From: Bacteroides ndongoniae
GTDB lineage: Bacteria; Bacteroidota; Bacteroidia; Bacteroidales; Bacteroidaceae
Length of the DNA stretch: 64,000 bases
Reading direction: 5' to 3'
Assembly: GCF_900108345.1 (NCBI RefSeq)
Contig: NZ_FNVV01000012.1
Coordinates: forward strand, 186,001-250,000
Position numbers and translations under genes: made by a program. Position 1 is the first letter of the stretch, and each line of letters begins with the position of its first letter. Below are positions 1 through 7,910 of this stretch, in pieces. The notes under the pieces were generated by a model. The model saw only the letters and a list, made by a program, of their open reading frames with translations. It searched no databases and was not told the DNA's origin.

Positions 1-121
1 ATGGGATTTCACAGATGAAGATGCACCGGTTATCCATGTCCGCACTTGGCAACCAGAATGGGTAGGCGGACAGAAACTCCCAGAAAACGATATATTTTCT
101 TTAAGTGATTTCGATTTATAA
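1..121 (+). CDS. C-terminal end of an unidentified protein (partial)
   Basis: The frame beginning at base 2 is open and ends with TAA at 119-121, giving the last 39 residues of a protein that starts before the window. The fragment is acidic and rich in aromatic residues (ending SLSDFDL). It is too short to place in a family. It lies 17 bases before the next gene and may be in the same operon. Confidence 0.5.
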   Translation, partial: WDFTDEDAPVIHVRTWQPEWVGGQKLPENDIFSLSDFDL

Positions 122-138
122 CAACAATGCAAATAATA

Positions 139-1647
139 ATGAAAAATAAACTAATATTGATCATTTGGGGGCTTGTTCTTTTTTCACTTCCCACCATTCA
201 AGCTCAAAATGTGTTCATGACAATAGATGAGCAAACTGAATTGCAACGTTACATAGACCTTGGAGGCAAAGCATCTGCTGTATTCGTATCTTCTATGGAG
301 GACTTGGTCATCGTATCAAACAAAAAGGAAGATAAGTTTACACAAAAGAAAAACGGCCAAATGTATGAATACGAAACTCAGATTGATATTTCAGATGGTG
401 ATAGAACTTTCAAGGTTATGCGTAAAAATACTGCATTAACTGCAGAAGTAAAGAAAATATTTACTAAAAAGAACCAACGCTATTATTTTAAGGTTGAAGC
501 CGTAGCCAATCCTATCATTTTGAATGAGCAGGGTGGTAGAGCAGAAGCTTATCTGGTTGATGGCAAAGCATGCGTAGAGTTTACAACAGCAATAGAAAAT
601 TTAAAGGTGAAACATCCTCAAGGACTACCTTGCACCATCCAACATTCTAAATCGGAAGCTGGTGCTTATGTTACATCGGTTATTATAGACATGGTCGTTT
701 TTGATAAGCTCCGCAATGCCATGAACAAAGCAACTGAAGAATATAACACACAAGATGAAAAGATCCAAAAAATGGGAGAAAAAGGAATAGAAATTCCCGA
801 AACAGAATGGCAAAAGCTTGATGAGCTACAGAAAAAAGCAGATGCGGCCGATGTTGCTTTCAATTCAATCTCCTCACTCACAGTATACACTGATAATTCT
901 AACTACCTAACCGTATCAATCAGAGATTTATCTGTAAAGCAGAAATTATTATACGGTATTCTTCCATTGCTCGAAAAAGTTGAAATCTATAACCGTAGTT
1001 ATGATCAATATGTAGGCAGCGCACAACAAGCTGAGAAAAGCCGAAAATTCAACACAGCACAGGAATTTTACGAACAAGGAGCAAATGCCACTGATGCAAC
1101 CGAAGAAGAAAAGTCTGCATGTCGAGCCAAAGCCTTGGAAATGAAAGAATGTGCAGGTTATTGGAACATGGCCAACCAAGTCTTGAAGAAACTTAAAGAA
1201 CTTCAAGGACAGGGAGGTAGAGCCGATTATGGAATGATTGAAGAATGTTATGAAGTAGCCATAGCTAACTATGAATCTCTATACAAAATACGAAACGATG
1301 AAGAATTCCAAAGACGAGCCACCGTATTGAAAAATGCATTAGACAGACTTGGGTTAGTTATAGAAGGTAACGTTGTCAAAACCGACATGAAACAAGGGCG
1401 TTTGCTTGAAGAACCAGCTACGGACGTATCCATTTACGCATGCACAAGCGGGTTTAATAAAGACATGAGAAAAGGAAAACACGGAACATATATAGGTAGA
1501 GTGGACGCAAAAGGAAATTTCCACGTACAAGTAGACCGATATGTTTATGCCGGCCTCCTATTTGTGCCTGATGATGGTAAAAATAATACTTGGGTTTCAC
1601 TTCATGAACGAAAACACCTGAAAACAAAAGTAAGAATAAAAGAATAA
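139..1647 (+). CDS. Secreted protein of unknown function, coiled-coil/TPR-like
   Basis: Encodes about 502 residues beginning with a clear signal peptide (MKNKLILIIWG, then a hydrophobic stretch ending IQAQN), so the product is exported to the periplasm or cell surface. The second ATG (139) is preferred over 127 because it places the Lys-rich n-region directly before the hydrophobic core. The middle contains helical, charged segments (around 190-235) and a helix-rich region at about 275-400 that looks TPR-like (alternating Ala/Tyr/Glu helices). The C-terminus resembles a small beta domain. I do not recognise a named family. The next gene also encodes an exported protein 27 bases downstream, suggesting co-transcription. 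Confidence 0.7.
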   Translation: MKNKLILIIWGLVLFSLPTIQAQNVFMTIDEQTELQRYIDLGGKASAVFVSSMEDLVIVSNKKEDKFTQKKNGQMYEYETQIDISDGDRTFKVMRKNTALTAEVKKIFTKKNQRYYFKVEAVANPIILNEQGGRAEAYLVDGKACVEFTTAIENLKVKHPQGLPCTIQHSKSEAGAYVTSVIIDMVVFDKLRNAMNKATEEYNTQDEKIQKMGEKGIEIPETEWQKLDELQKKADAADVAFNSISSLTVYTDNSNYLTVSIRDLSVKQKLLYGILPLLEKVEIYNRSYDQYVGSAQQAEKSRKFNTAQEFYEQGANATDATEEEKSACRAKALEMKECAGYWNMANQVLKKLKELQGQGGRADYGMIEECYEVAIANYESLYKIRNDEEFQRRATVLKNALDRLGLVIEGNVVKTDMKQGRLLEEPATDVSIYACTSGFNKDMRKGKHGTYIGRVDAKGNFHVQVDRYVYAGLLFVPDDGKNNTWVSLHERKHLKTKVRIKE

Positions 1648-1674
1648 CAATTGTCTAACTAAATATCTACAAAA

Positions 1675-2451
1675 ATGAAACGTTTAATTAATTTAATGCT
1701 ATTGGTTCTTGCAATAGCAGTGGCTGCACCTACTTCTATGCAAGCCCAAAAGAAAAAAGAAAAAAAAGAAAAAAAGGCAAAGAAAGAGTTTGTCTGGGAA
1801 CTGCCAGAACTTACTAAAAACAAGGATTTCGACAAATATCTCCTTACCTGCGATACGCTAAACAACCGAATTCGCGCATATTGTGACAGCATTGTCTTTT
1901 ATGAAGTGAAGAAAATCCAAGAGACAGATGCTAATGGCAATGTCATAATGGACGAAAACGGAAAACCCAAAGAAATTTATGCCGTAGTAGATAATGAAAA
2001 TCACATTCGGGGTTCAAAAGAAGCGATATTCCAGTATGCGGATATGATTCTGAGTGGCACAAGTATCATTTTAGACATGGCAAACATAACTGTACTTACA
2101 GCAACCGCCACTACAGCCCTTCCTTCATTAGGTCTGAAAGCACTTTCTTACGGGAAGTATCTGAAGGCAGGTCCCATTATGGCCAAAGATGGTGCTGTAG
2201 AAATAAAAGAAATCGTAAGTAAATGTAGAACACAAGCAAAAGCTATTCGTGCTTACAAAAACAGTTTTACAGAATCCGGTGAATTAATCGATCCTCAAGC
2301 AGATGTTTCTAATTTGGAAGGTGTCAATCTGAATGATGTACCTACTATCACAAAACCCTCCGAAGAATTAGCACAAGAACTTGAAAAAGCAAAGCAAGAA
2401 AATGCCAATGCAAAAGATGCGGATGAGGACGCATTTGAGGATATAGCCTGA
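1675..2451 (+). CDS. Secreted lysine-rich protein of unknown function
   Basis: A 258-residue product with a signal peptide (MKRLINLMLLVLAIAVAAP...MQAQ) followed at once by a strikingly basic run of alternating K and E (residues ~26-40). A hydrophobic stretch near 125-160 (MILSGTSIILDMANITVLTATATTAL is split by polar residues) could be membrane-associated. The C-terminus is acidic (KDADEDAFEDIA). It ends 62 bases before a strong hairpin that probably terminates the transcript of this and the preceding gene. No family was recognised. Confidence 0.7.
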   Translation: MKRLINLMLLVLAIAVAAPTSMQAQKKKEKKEKKAKKEFVWELPELTKNKDFDKYLLTCDTLNNRIRAYCDSIVFYEVKKIQETDANGNVIMDENGKPKEIYAVVDNENHIRGSKEAIFQYADMILSGTSIILDMANITVLTATATTALPSLGLKALSYGKYLKAGPIMAKDGAVEIKEIVSKCRTQAKAIRAYKNSFTESGELIDPQADVSNLEGVNLNDVPTITKPSEELAQELEKAKQENANAKDADEDAFEDIA

Positions 2452-2512
2452 TGTATATCAATTATGCAAGCTCTCAATTTTAACTAAACAAAACTTTGCT
2501 GGTATTAAACTA

Positions 2513-2567
2513 AAAAGAGCTAAACCAATTTTCATACAAAAACATGAATGATAGGTTTAGCTCTTTT
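2513..2567 (+). terminator. Rho-independent terminator
   Basis: A 14-bp perfect stem (AAAAGAGCTAAACC at 2513-2526 pairing with 2554-2567) ends in a T tract. It lies about 60 bases after the stop of the lysine-rich secreted protein gene. Confidence 0.75.
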
Positions 2568-2647
2568 CACCAAACATTAACGCTCACCAATCTTTGGAAT
2601 TTGTTACATATTATTCAAATTCAACAAAATAAGAAGATTATATACTC

Positions 2648-3145
2648 ATGAAAAAAAATGCTTATTATTGGAGTATTCTATGGATGTGTATCTGTTGTTT
2701 TTCCTTGCCCTTAATGGCTGAAGAACTACAACAAAGGACACAAGTGACAACTCCGGACAAATCATTAGAAGCTAAAGTCATTAAAGCATACCGGGAGGGT
2801 GACTATGTAGTGGTGGATATGCTACTTTGCAATGTATCGAAGAAAGACTATACACTGAGTTTCAGCTTAGTAAATGCAGACCGTATATCAGTATACGACG
2901 AATTTGGCAATCAATATTCTAAAGGTATTGTTGGACGTTTCGGAAATGACAATAATACCGCCAACATGACCCCAAAGGCATTATTGCCTTCGGAAGTTCC
3001 AATCCGCTTCAGTTTATTTATCCCAGGAGTGGAAGAAAAAGTATCTCTTCTACCTCGTATCAATTTTGGATATTGCCGTCCGGCGCCTCCTCACGAATTC
3101 AAGTCATGGAAGATGAGTGTAAAGAATGTTATGATCACAAACTAA
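2648..3145 (+). CDS. Exported protein of unknown function (beta-sandwich-like)
   Basis: A 165-residue protein with a signal peptide ending near SLPLMAEE. The mature part has the pattern of an immunoglobulin-like beta-sandwich (alternating hydrophobics, e.g. YVVVDMLLCNVSKKDYTL). This resembles DUF4352-like proteins that begin with a description of ligand-binding modulation, but I cannot assign it firmly. It is the first gene of a tight run of small exported proteins (gaps of 18 and 12 bases to the next two). Confidence 0.65.
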   Translation: MKKNAYYWSILWMCICCFSLPLMAEELQQRTQVTTPDKSLEAKVIKAYREGDYVVVDMLLCNVSKKDYTLSFSLVNADRISVYDEFGNQYSKGIVGRFGNDNNTANMTPKALLPSEVPIRFSLFIPGVEEKVSLLPRINFGYCRPAPPHEFKSWKMSVKNVMITN

Positions 3146-3163
3146 TTTGTAAAACTAAAAATT

Positions 3164-3574
3164 ATGAAGAAACTTTTATTCATTCTACTCTGTGTGGTAG
3201 TGGGCTGTACCTCCACTTCCAAGCAATCATCACCATTTAAAGGTGAATGGAAACAAGAAACAGCCGAAGAACTCAATTTACTGAGAATAGACCTGTATGA
3301 GAAAACGGTAAAGCTACCTGACGAAAGCGGTTCCTGCTTCGGATATCTGCAAACCGAAAACGAATTTGCCGCCGATTATTGGATTATTGATGAAGTAACG
3401 AATATTACAAAAGATTCTGCCAATGTAAAAGTATACAGTTGGCGTTATGGAAGTCCTGAAGACAAAAATGATCGTGTTTTGCTTTATAATTCCAATGAAC
3501 ATACGATAACTGTAAAACAAGAAGGGTATAGCTTTATCCTTTCTCCGACAGAAAATAATAACAACAATCAATAA
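3164..3574 (+). CDS. Small lipoprotein, possibly lipocalin-like
   Basis: 136 residues with a lipoprotein signal (MKKLLFILLCVVVGCTSTS, lipidation Cys at residue 15). The mature portion starts with FKGEWKQE, a pattern common at the first strand of lipocalin-like Bacteroidetes lipoproteins that measure a 'G-x-W' motif; this is a weak resemblance only. It lies between two other exported-protein genes in the same direction with short gaps, so it is probably part of one transcript. Confidence 0.65.
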   Translation: MKKLLFILLCVVVGCTSTSKQSSPFKGEWKQETAEELNLLRIDLYEKTVKLPDESGSCFGYLQTENEFAADYWIIDEVTNITKDSANVKVYSWRYGSPEDKNDRVLLYNSNEHTITVKQEGYSFILSPTENNNNNQ

Positions 3575-3586
3575 AAACAAAATGTC

Positions 3587-3991
3587 ATGAAAAAATTAAT
3601 CACTTTAGGTTTCCTTGTAGTAGCCGTTTTGAGCTTTATTTCGTGTTCACCAAGTAGTCCTGGAAAGGCATTGAAATCCTATTTGACAGATCTGAAAAAT
3701 GAGAATTATGAGTCTTTTATAAAAGGCGTATATTTCCCAGAAGATATGGATGAACAACGTAAAAAGAAGGATGAAGCTCAGCTGTTAGCAATAATCAAAG
3801 AGAAAGGAGCCAAAGAATATGAGAAAAAAGGAGGAGTGAAGAGCATCGAGATTTTATCAGAAACCATTTCGGAAGACGGCAAATCTGCAGTCGTGGAATA
3901 TAAACAAACCTTCGGCAACGGAGAAGAAGAAAAACAAAGCCAAAAGATGATCAAGAAAGATGATAAATGGTTTATTGACATGAGAAAATAG
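3587..3991 (+). CDS. DUF4878-type lipoprotein
   Basis: 134 residues with a lipoprotein signal ending in SFISCSPSS. The mature part has the DUF4878 layout: a helix beginning PGKALKSYL and length-limited Lys/Glu-rich helices, then a beta sheet closing with KQSQKMIKKDDKWFIDM, the typical final strand of the NTF2-like DUF4878 fold. Function of the family is unknown. It lies 12 bases after the preceding lipoprotein gene and probably shares its transcript. Confidence 0.75.
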   Translation: MKKLITLGFLVVAVLSFISCSPSSPGKALKSYLTDLKNENYESFIKGVYFPEDMDEQRKKKDEAQLLAIIKEKGAKEYEKKGGVKSIEILSETISEDGKSAVVEYKQTFGNGEEEKQSQKMIKKDDKWFIDMRK

Positions 3992-4074
3992 TATATATAC
4001 AAACTCTTTATATCAGAAGATTATAAAAGATATAATTCTTATTATCGCAGCAACTTTATAATCAGCCGCATGAA

Positions 4075-4719
4075 ATGAAAAGAAAGAATACAATAATAAA
4101 TACTCATTTGCTCTTAGAATTTATTATTGTGGCAGTTTTGTTATGGGGATGTTCCTCCACTCCCCATAACAAAACCGGCTTTTTACCCACAATACCCAAA
4201 GAAACTTTGCGTTCGGGCGATATTGTTTTCCGGCAAGGCTCAGGACTGACAAGCCGCATTGTACAAAAGGCAGACAAAAATGGGATATATTCGCATGTGG
4301 GAATTGTGTTACGTGATAAGAACGGAGATTGTCTGGTCATCCACGCAGTACCCGGTGAGCCTGATTTCAAAGGGGATGTCGACAGGGTAAAACTGGAACA
4401 TATAGATAATTTTTTCGGAAATGGGAAAGCCATATGCGGAGCTGTAATGCGAGTGAACGTAGATTCTGCCAAAGCCGCTCGGGCAGCAACCCATGCCTTA
4501 AATATATTTCAGCAGAATACCCTGTTCGACCATCAATATGACCTATCTGATACAACTCAAATGTACTGCACAGAATTGGTTTACTTTGTTTATAAGAAAG
4601 AAGGGGTAACGTTAGCGGATACAGAGAGCACTTTGGTAATACCTATAATAAACAAACAGTGCTTATTGCCTGGCGATTTATTAGAGGGTAATTATTTATC
4701 AATGTTAATTGAATTATAA
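4075..4719 (+). CDS. YiiX/YebB-type NlpC/P60-like cysteine hydrolase lipoprotein
   Basis: 214 residues with a lipoprotein signal (hydrophobic stretch ending LLWGCSSTP). The mature protein carries the permuted NlpC/P60 signatures of the YiiX family: LRSGDIVFRQG near residues 43-53, His74 in YSHVGIV and Cys165 in MYCTELV, the expected catalytic His and Cys. Members are thought to act on amide bonds in the envelope (peptidoglycan or lipids); the substrate here is not known. The gene stands slightly apart from its neighbours (83 and 135 bases). Confidence 0.85.
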   Translation: MKRKNTIINTHLLLEFIIVAVLLWGCSSTPHNKTGFLPTIPKETLRSGDIVFRQGSGLTSRIVQKADKNGIYSHVGIVLRDKNGDCLVIHAVPGEPDFKGDVDRVKLEHIDNFFGNGKAICGAVMRVNVDSAKAARAATHALNIFQQNTLFDHQYDLSDTTQMYCTELVYFVYKKEGVTLADTESTLVIPIINKQCLLPGDLLEGNYLSMLIEL

Positions 4720-4854
4720 TCTTCAAAATAACATTGACTTATCGCATTCCCAGTCAGTCCAGTTGGCAACGGGATGCCTGAAACTATCTAATAAAAAATG
4801 ATTCATACTATTCTTTATAAAACTACATGTTCCACTATTAACAAATTTGCAAGC

Positions 4855-5535
4855 ATGAAAAATATTAACTCTTTTTTATTTTGCTGCACCACAGCATTTC
4901 TACTTTTAGCCTGCGGTAATGGTTCTAAATCAAAATCTGATTCTTCTGAGAACAACGATAATTCAGCTGAAACTATATGTATTACAGCCGAAGAAAATAC
5001 TGTTATTCTTTTAACGCACCCAACAAGTTGCAAGGTCGAAAATACAGAAAATGGGTGTTTAGTAACATTCAAGACTGAAGCAGGAAAACAGGTTTTCCTT
5101 TTACCATGCCAATACAACCTTGCAGCTTTTGACAATCAACGAGCTAATGGCAGTTATCAGGAAATCGAATTCATACCTGGTAATGTTTTCAAACGAGATA
5201 CAGGTTTTTCCATGAAAGGGAATGTCACTGTCTATGACGGGAAAGGAATCACATTCCTACTCCCCAACTATAAACTACTTTCCATAGTAGGTATATTTCT
5301 CTATGACAAAAAAGCATTAGATATGTCAACTGTACGGATACAACACCTAAAAATGAAAACGATTTCTAAAGAAGAACTTCATGTTTTAGGCATTAATGTA
5401 GCATTGGCATCATCACCAGATCATATTATATCCCATGTTTATGTACCTTCTTCTGATCCACTGTCAAAAGCTATAGATGTCAAACAAGCTGTAACAGATA
5501 AAAAGATTGAAGACTGCAAAATTGTAAATTTCTAA
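4855..5535 (+). CDS. Lipoprotein of unknown function
   Basis: 226 residues from the ATG at 4855; an upstream ATG at 4798 would put a polar extension before the signal peptide. The lipoprotein signal is MKNINSFLFCCTTAFLLLACGNG, followed by a Ser/Asp-rich linker typical of surface-exposed Bacteroidetes lipoproteins (SKSKSDSSENNDNS). The mature domain is beta-rich and I do not recognise it. It is the last gene before the strong hairpin at 5553-5607. Confidence 0.7.
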   Translation: MKNINSFLFCCTTAFLLLACGNGSKSKSDSSENNDNSAETICITAEENTVILLTHPTSCKVENTENGCLVTFKTEAGKQVFLLPCQYNLAAFDNQRANGSYQEIEFIPGNVFKRDTGFSMKGNVTVYDGKGITFLLPNYKLLSIVGIFLYDKKALDMSTVRIQHLKMKTISKEELHVLGINVALASSPDHIISHVYVPSSDPLSKAIDVKQAVTDKKIEDCKIVNF

Positions 5536-5552
5536 CTATCCCACTGACCTGC

Positions 5553-5607
5553 AAATTATTCCCCAGTTAGCCTCCCTCTTCCGGCCAACTGGGGAATAAT
5601 TTTTTCC
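5553..5607. terminator. Strong bidirectional-looking terminator hairpin
   Basis: AATTATTCCCCAGTT (5553 onward) pairs with AACTGGGGAATAATT (to about 5601), followed by T6. It separates the converging lipoprotein gene (left) and acyl-CoA synthetase gene (right). The sequence just after it (TTTTTTCCTAACTGG) recurs in the 9.8-kb spacer. Confidence 0.75.
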
Positions 5608-5639
5608 TAACTGGAGAAAAAAATGATTGCCTGCGACGA

Positions 5640-7700
5640 CTACTTCTCGATACGGATGCGCGCATCCACCGCAATCACATTCTTTTCGGTAGCCAGCAAA
5701 GGATTGATGTCCATTTCTTTGATCTCCGTAGCAAAGCGAAGAAGGGTGGAGAGGCGGACAATAATTTCGGCAAACTTGTCTTCGTTGACGCCCTTCTGGC
5801 CACGTGTACCCTTGATTATCTTATAAGCACGGAGGGAGTGGATCATGGAGTAAGCTTCTTCGTAGGACAACGGAGCGAGACCCGATGACACGTCTTTCAG
5901 CACTTCGACAAAGATGCCTCCCAAGCCGCACAGCACGACGTGGCCAAACTTCTCCTCGTACTTGGCACCGATGAATAGTTCCGTACCCTTCAGCATGGGC
6001 TGTACCATGACAGCAGTCACTTCGGGCAGCTGCATCATACGGTCGAACTCCAGCGCCAGGTGCTGCTCGGTCTTGATGTTGAGCACCACGCCACCTACAT
6101 CGGACTTATGGACAGGACCTACCACCTTCGCCACAACAGGGAACCCTGCACGGCGGGCAAAAGCCAGTACTTCTTCTTTCTTGGGCGACACAAACTCGTC
6201 GACCAACGGTATGCCTGCCGAATGGAGCAAGGCCTGTACCTGATTGGGGGCAATGTAGCCGTCGGTATCGATGGAGTCGATGATGCGACGGATGCGGGGC
6301 ACGTCGACGCCAAACAATTCGATTTCGTTGGCGGCTGGACGCGGAGCATTCATGATGCGGGTCAGGGCAGTACCCAGTGTCACCTCGTCGGCAAAGTTCA
6401 CGTGGCCTTTCTTCAGGAAGTCGGCCACCTCGGCTCCGGCCGTATTGATGGAAGGCAGAATGGGGAAAATCGGTTTACGGCAGGTCTGCATGGCTTCGTG
6501 CAGCACGTCGTACATCTCGAACATCGTCACCAGACCCGGCGTACCGAAGATAGCCATCACGGCGTCGATGTTGTCGAACTTGTTTTCACAATAGTCCAGA
6601 CAAAGTTTCAGGTGCTGGGGTGTACCGGTAGCCAGGATGTCGATGGGGTTGCCCACCGCCGCACCGGGATAGAGTTGCGCTTTCAGTTCCTCGGCCAGGG
6701 GACCTTCGAGCTTCGGTACGTTCAGTCCGCCCTTACTCAGCGCATCGGTCAGCATCACGCCCGGACCTCCGGCATGGGTGATGATGGCAAAGTTCTTTCC
6801 ACGGAGTTCGGGCAGGGTAAAGATACAGCCTACGGTGGTCAGCTCCTCGCGCGAATAGCAGCGCACGATGCCTGCCTTACGGAAAAGAGCTTCGACAGCC
6901 GAATCGCTGCTGGCAATGGCCCCCGTGTGCGAACTGGCCGCACGGCTTCCACTCTCGCTGCTTCCGGCCTTGATGGCAGCTATCTTACAACCCTTCTTGA
7001 TGAGCGAAGAGGCGTGGAAAAGCAGACGGTCGGGGTCGCCTATGCTTTCGATATAGAGCAGCTTGATGTGTGAGTCACGGTCGGGGTCGAAATGCTCGTC
7101 CATGTATTGCAACACGTCTTCCACTCCAATCTGCTTGGCATTACCCACCGACCATACGGAATTAAATTGCAAGCCTTTAGTCACGGCACTTTCCAGAATG
7201 AAGACAGCCGTGGCACCCGAACTGGAGATGAGGTCCACACCCTGTGGATGCAACTGCGGAATGGGCTGGCTGAAAACACTGTGATGCCATGCATTCATGT
7301 AGCCGATACAATTGGGGCCAATAAGGGAGGCACCGTATTGGTTCACCGTAGCCAGTATGCGGTCTTCGAGCAAGGCTCCTTCGTGCGTCTCCTCACCGAA
7401 GCCCGCCGACAGAATGATGAATGCCCTGACCTGTTTCTCGGCAGCCAGCACATCTACTACATCGGGACACATCGGAGCCGGAATGGCAAGTATAGCGAGA
7501 TTGGTTTCGGGAAGGTCCTTCACGTCGGCATAAGCCTTGACGCCCTGTACTTCCGCCTCTTTCGGATTGACGGCACGCAACTCACCGGCATATCCGCCGC
7601 TGATCAAGTTTCTCAGTATAGCCCCTCCCGGCTTGTGTACATTATTCGAAGCCCCCACCACGACGATGCTGGCAGGATGCAGTAATTGGGTTGTAATCAT
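5640..7700 (-). CDS. ADP-forming acyl-CoA synthetase (fused alpha/beta)
   Basis: About 686 residues from the ATG at 7700; an in-frame start at 7751 would add 17 residues but lies upstream of the likely -7 promoter element. It is a fused NDP-forming acyl-CoA synthetase: an N-terminal CoA-binding Rossmann domain (IVVVGASNN), a succinyl-CoA-ligase-like domain with the phospho-histidine region (SSHTGAIASSD), and a C-terminal ATP-grasp domain (VVAKVVGPVHKSDVGGV; VLCGLGGIFVEV). The family converts acyl-CoA, ADP and phosphate to the free acid, CoA and ATP, so in an anaerobe it would conserve energy during acetate or branched-chain acid production. The substrate cannot be read from the sequence. It is monocistronic. 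Confidence 0.88.
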   Translation of the reverse strand: MITTQLLHPASIVVVGASNNVHKPGGAILRNLISGGYAGELRAVNPKEAEVQGVKAYADVKDLPETNLAILAIPAPMCPDVVDVLAAEKQVRAFIILSAGFGEETHEGALLEDRILATVNQYGASLIGPNCIGYMNAWHHSVFSQPIPQLHPQGVDLISSSGATAVFILESAVTKGLQFNSVWSVGNAKQIGVEDVLQYMDEHFDPDRDSHIKLLYIESIGDPDRLLFHASSLIKKGCKIAAIKAGSSESGSRAASSHTGAIASSDSAVEALFRKAGIVRCYSREELTTVGCIFTLPELRGKNFAIITHAGGPGVMLTDALSKGGLNVPKLEGPLAEELKAQLYPGAAVGNPIDILATGTPQHLKLCLDYCENKFDNIDAVMAIFGTPGLVTMFEMYDVLHEAMQTCRKPIFPILPSINTAGAEVADFLKKGHVNFADEVTLGTALTRIMNAPRPAANEIELFGVDVPRIRRIIDSIDTDGYIAPNQVQALLHSAGIPLVDEFVSPKKEEVLAFARRAGFPVVAKVVGPVHKSDVGGVVLNIKTEQHLALEFDRMMQLPEVTAVMVQPMLKGTELFIGAKYEEKFGHVVLCGLGGIFVEVLKDVSSGLAPLSYEEAYSMIHSLRAYKIIKGTRGQKGVNEDKFAEIIVRLSTLLRFATEIKEMDINPLLATEKNVIAVDARIRIEK

Positions 7701-7729
7701 AGCTACTCGATTAATACGTTTATGTTGCA

Positions 7730-7737
7730 CAAATATA
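7730..7737 (-). promoter_or_regulatory. Likely -7 promoter element of the acyl-CoA synthetase gene
   Basis: TATATTTG on the minus strand matches the Bacteroidetes -7 consensus TAnnTTTG and lies 30 bases before the chosen start. No convincing -33 TTTG at the right spacing is seen. Confidence 0.5.
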
Positions 7738-7910
7738 CTCTTTTTATGCAAAGGAACAATAGAAGCGCCCTAAAGAAGTAATCAACATTTTATATATTTA
7801 TAGCACAACACAAATATTCTACTATACATTTTTATGTTAAAGTTATAGACTTTCAGGTCATAAATATAAAGCAAAACTTCAACTCCTGATACGAATCATA
7901 TTTTTAAACT

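Noticed and set aside
6060-7073. 337-codon frame opposite the acyl-CoA synthetase gene
   Set aside because: It is the antisense shadow of a well-supported conserved gene in GC-rich codons; the same holds for the long frames opposite metG, wecB, wecC and the glycosyltransferases.
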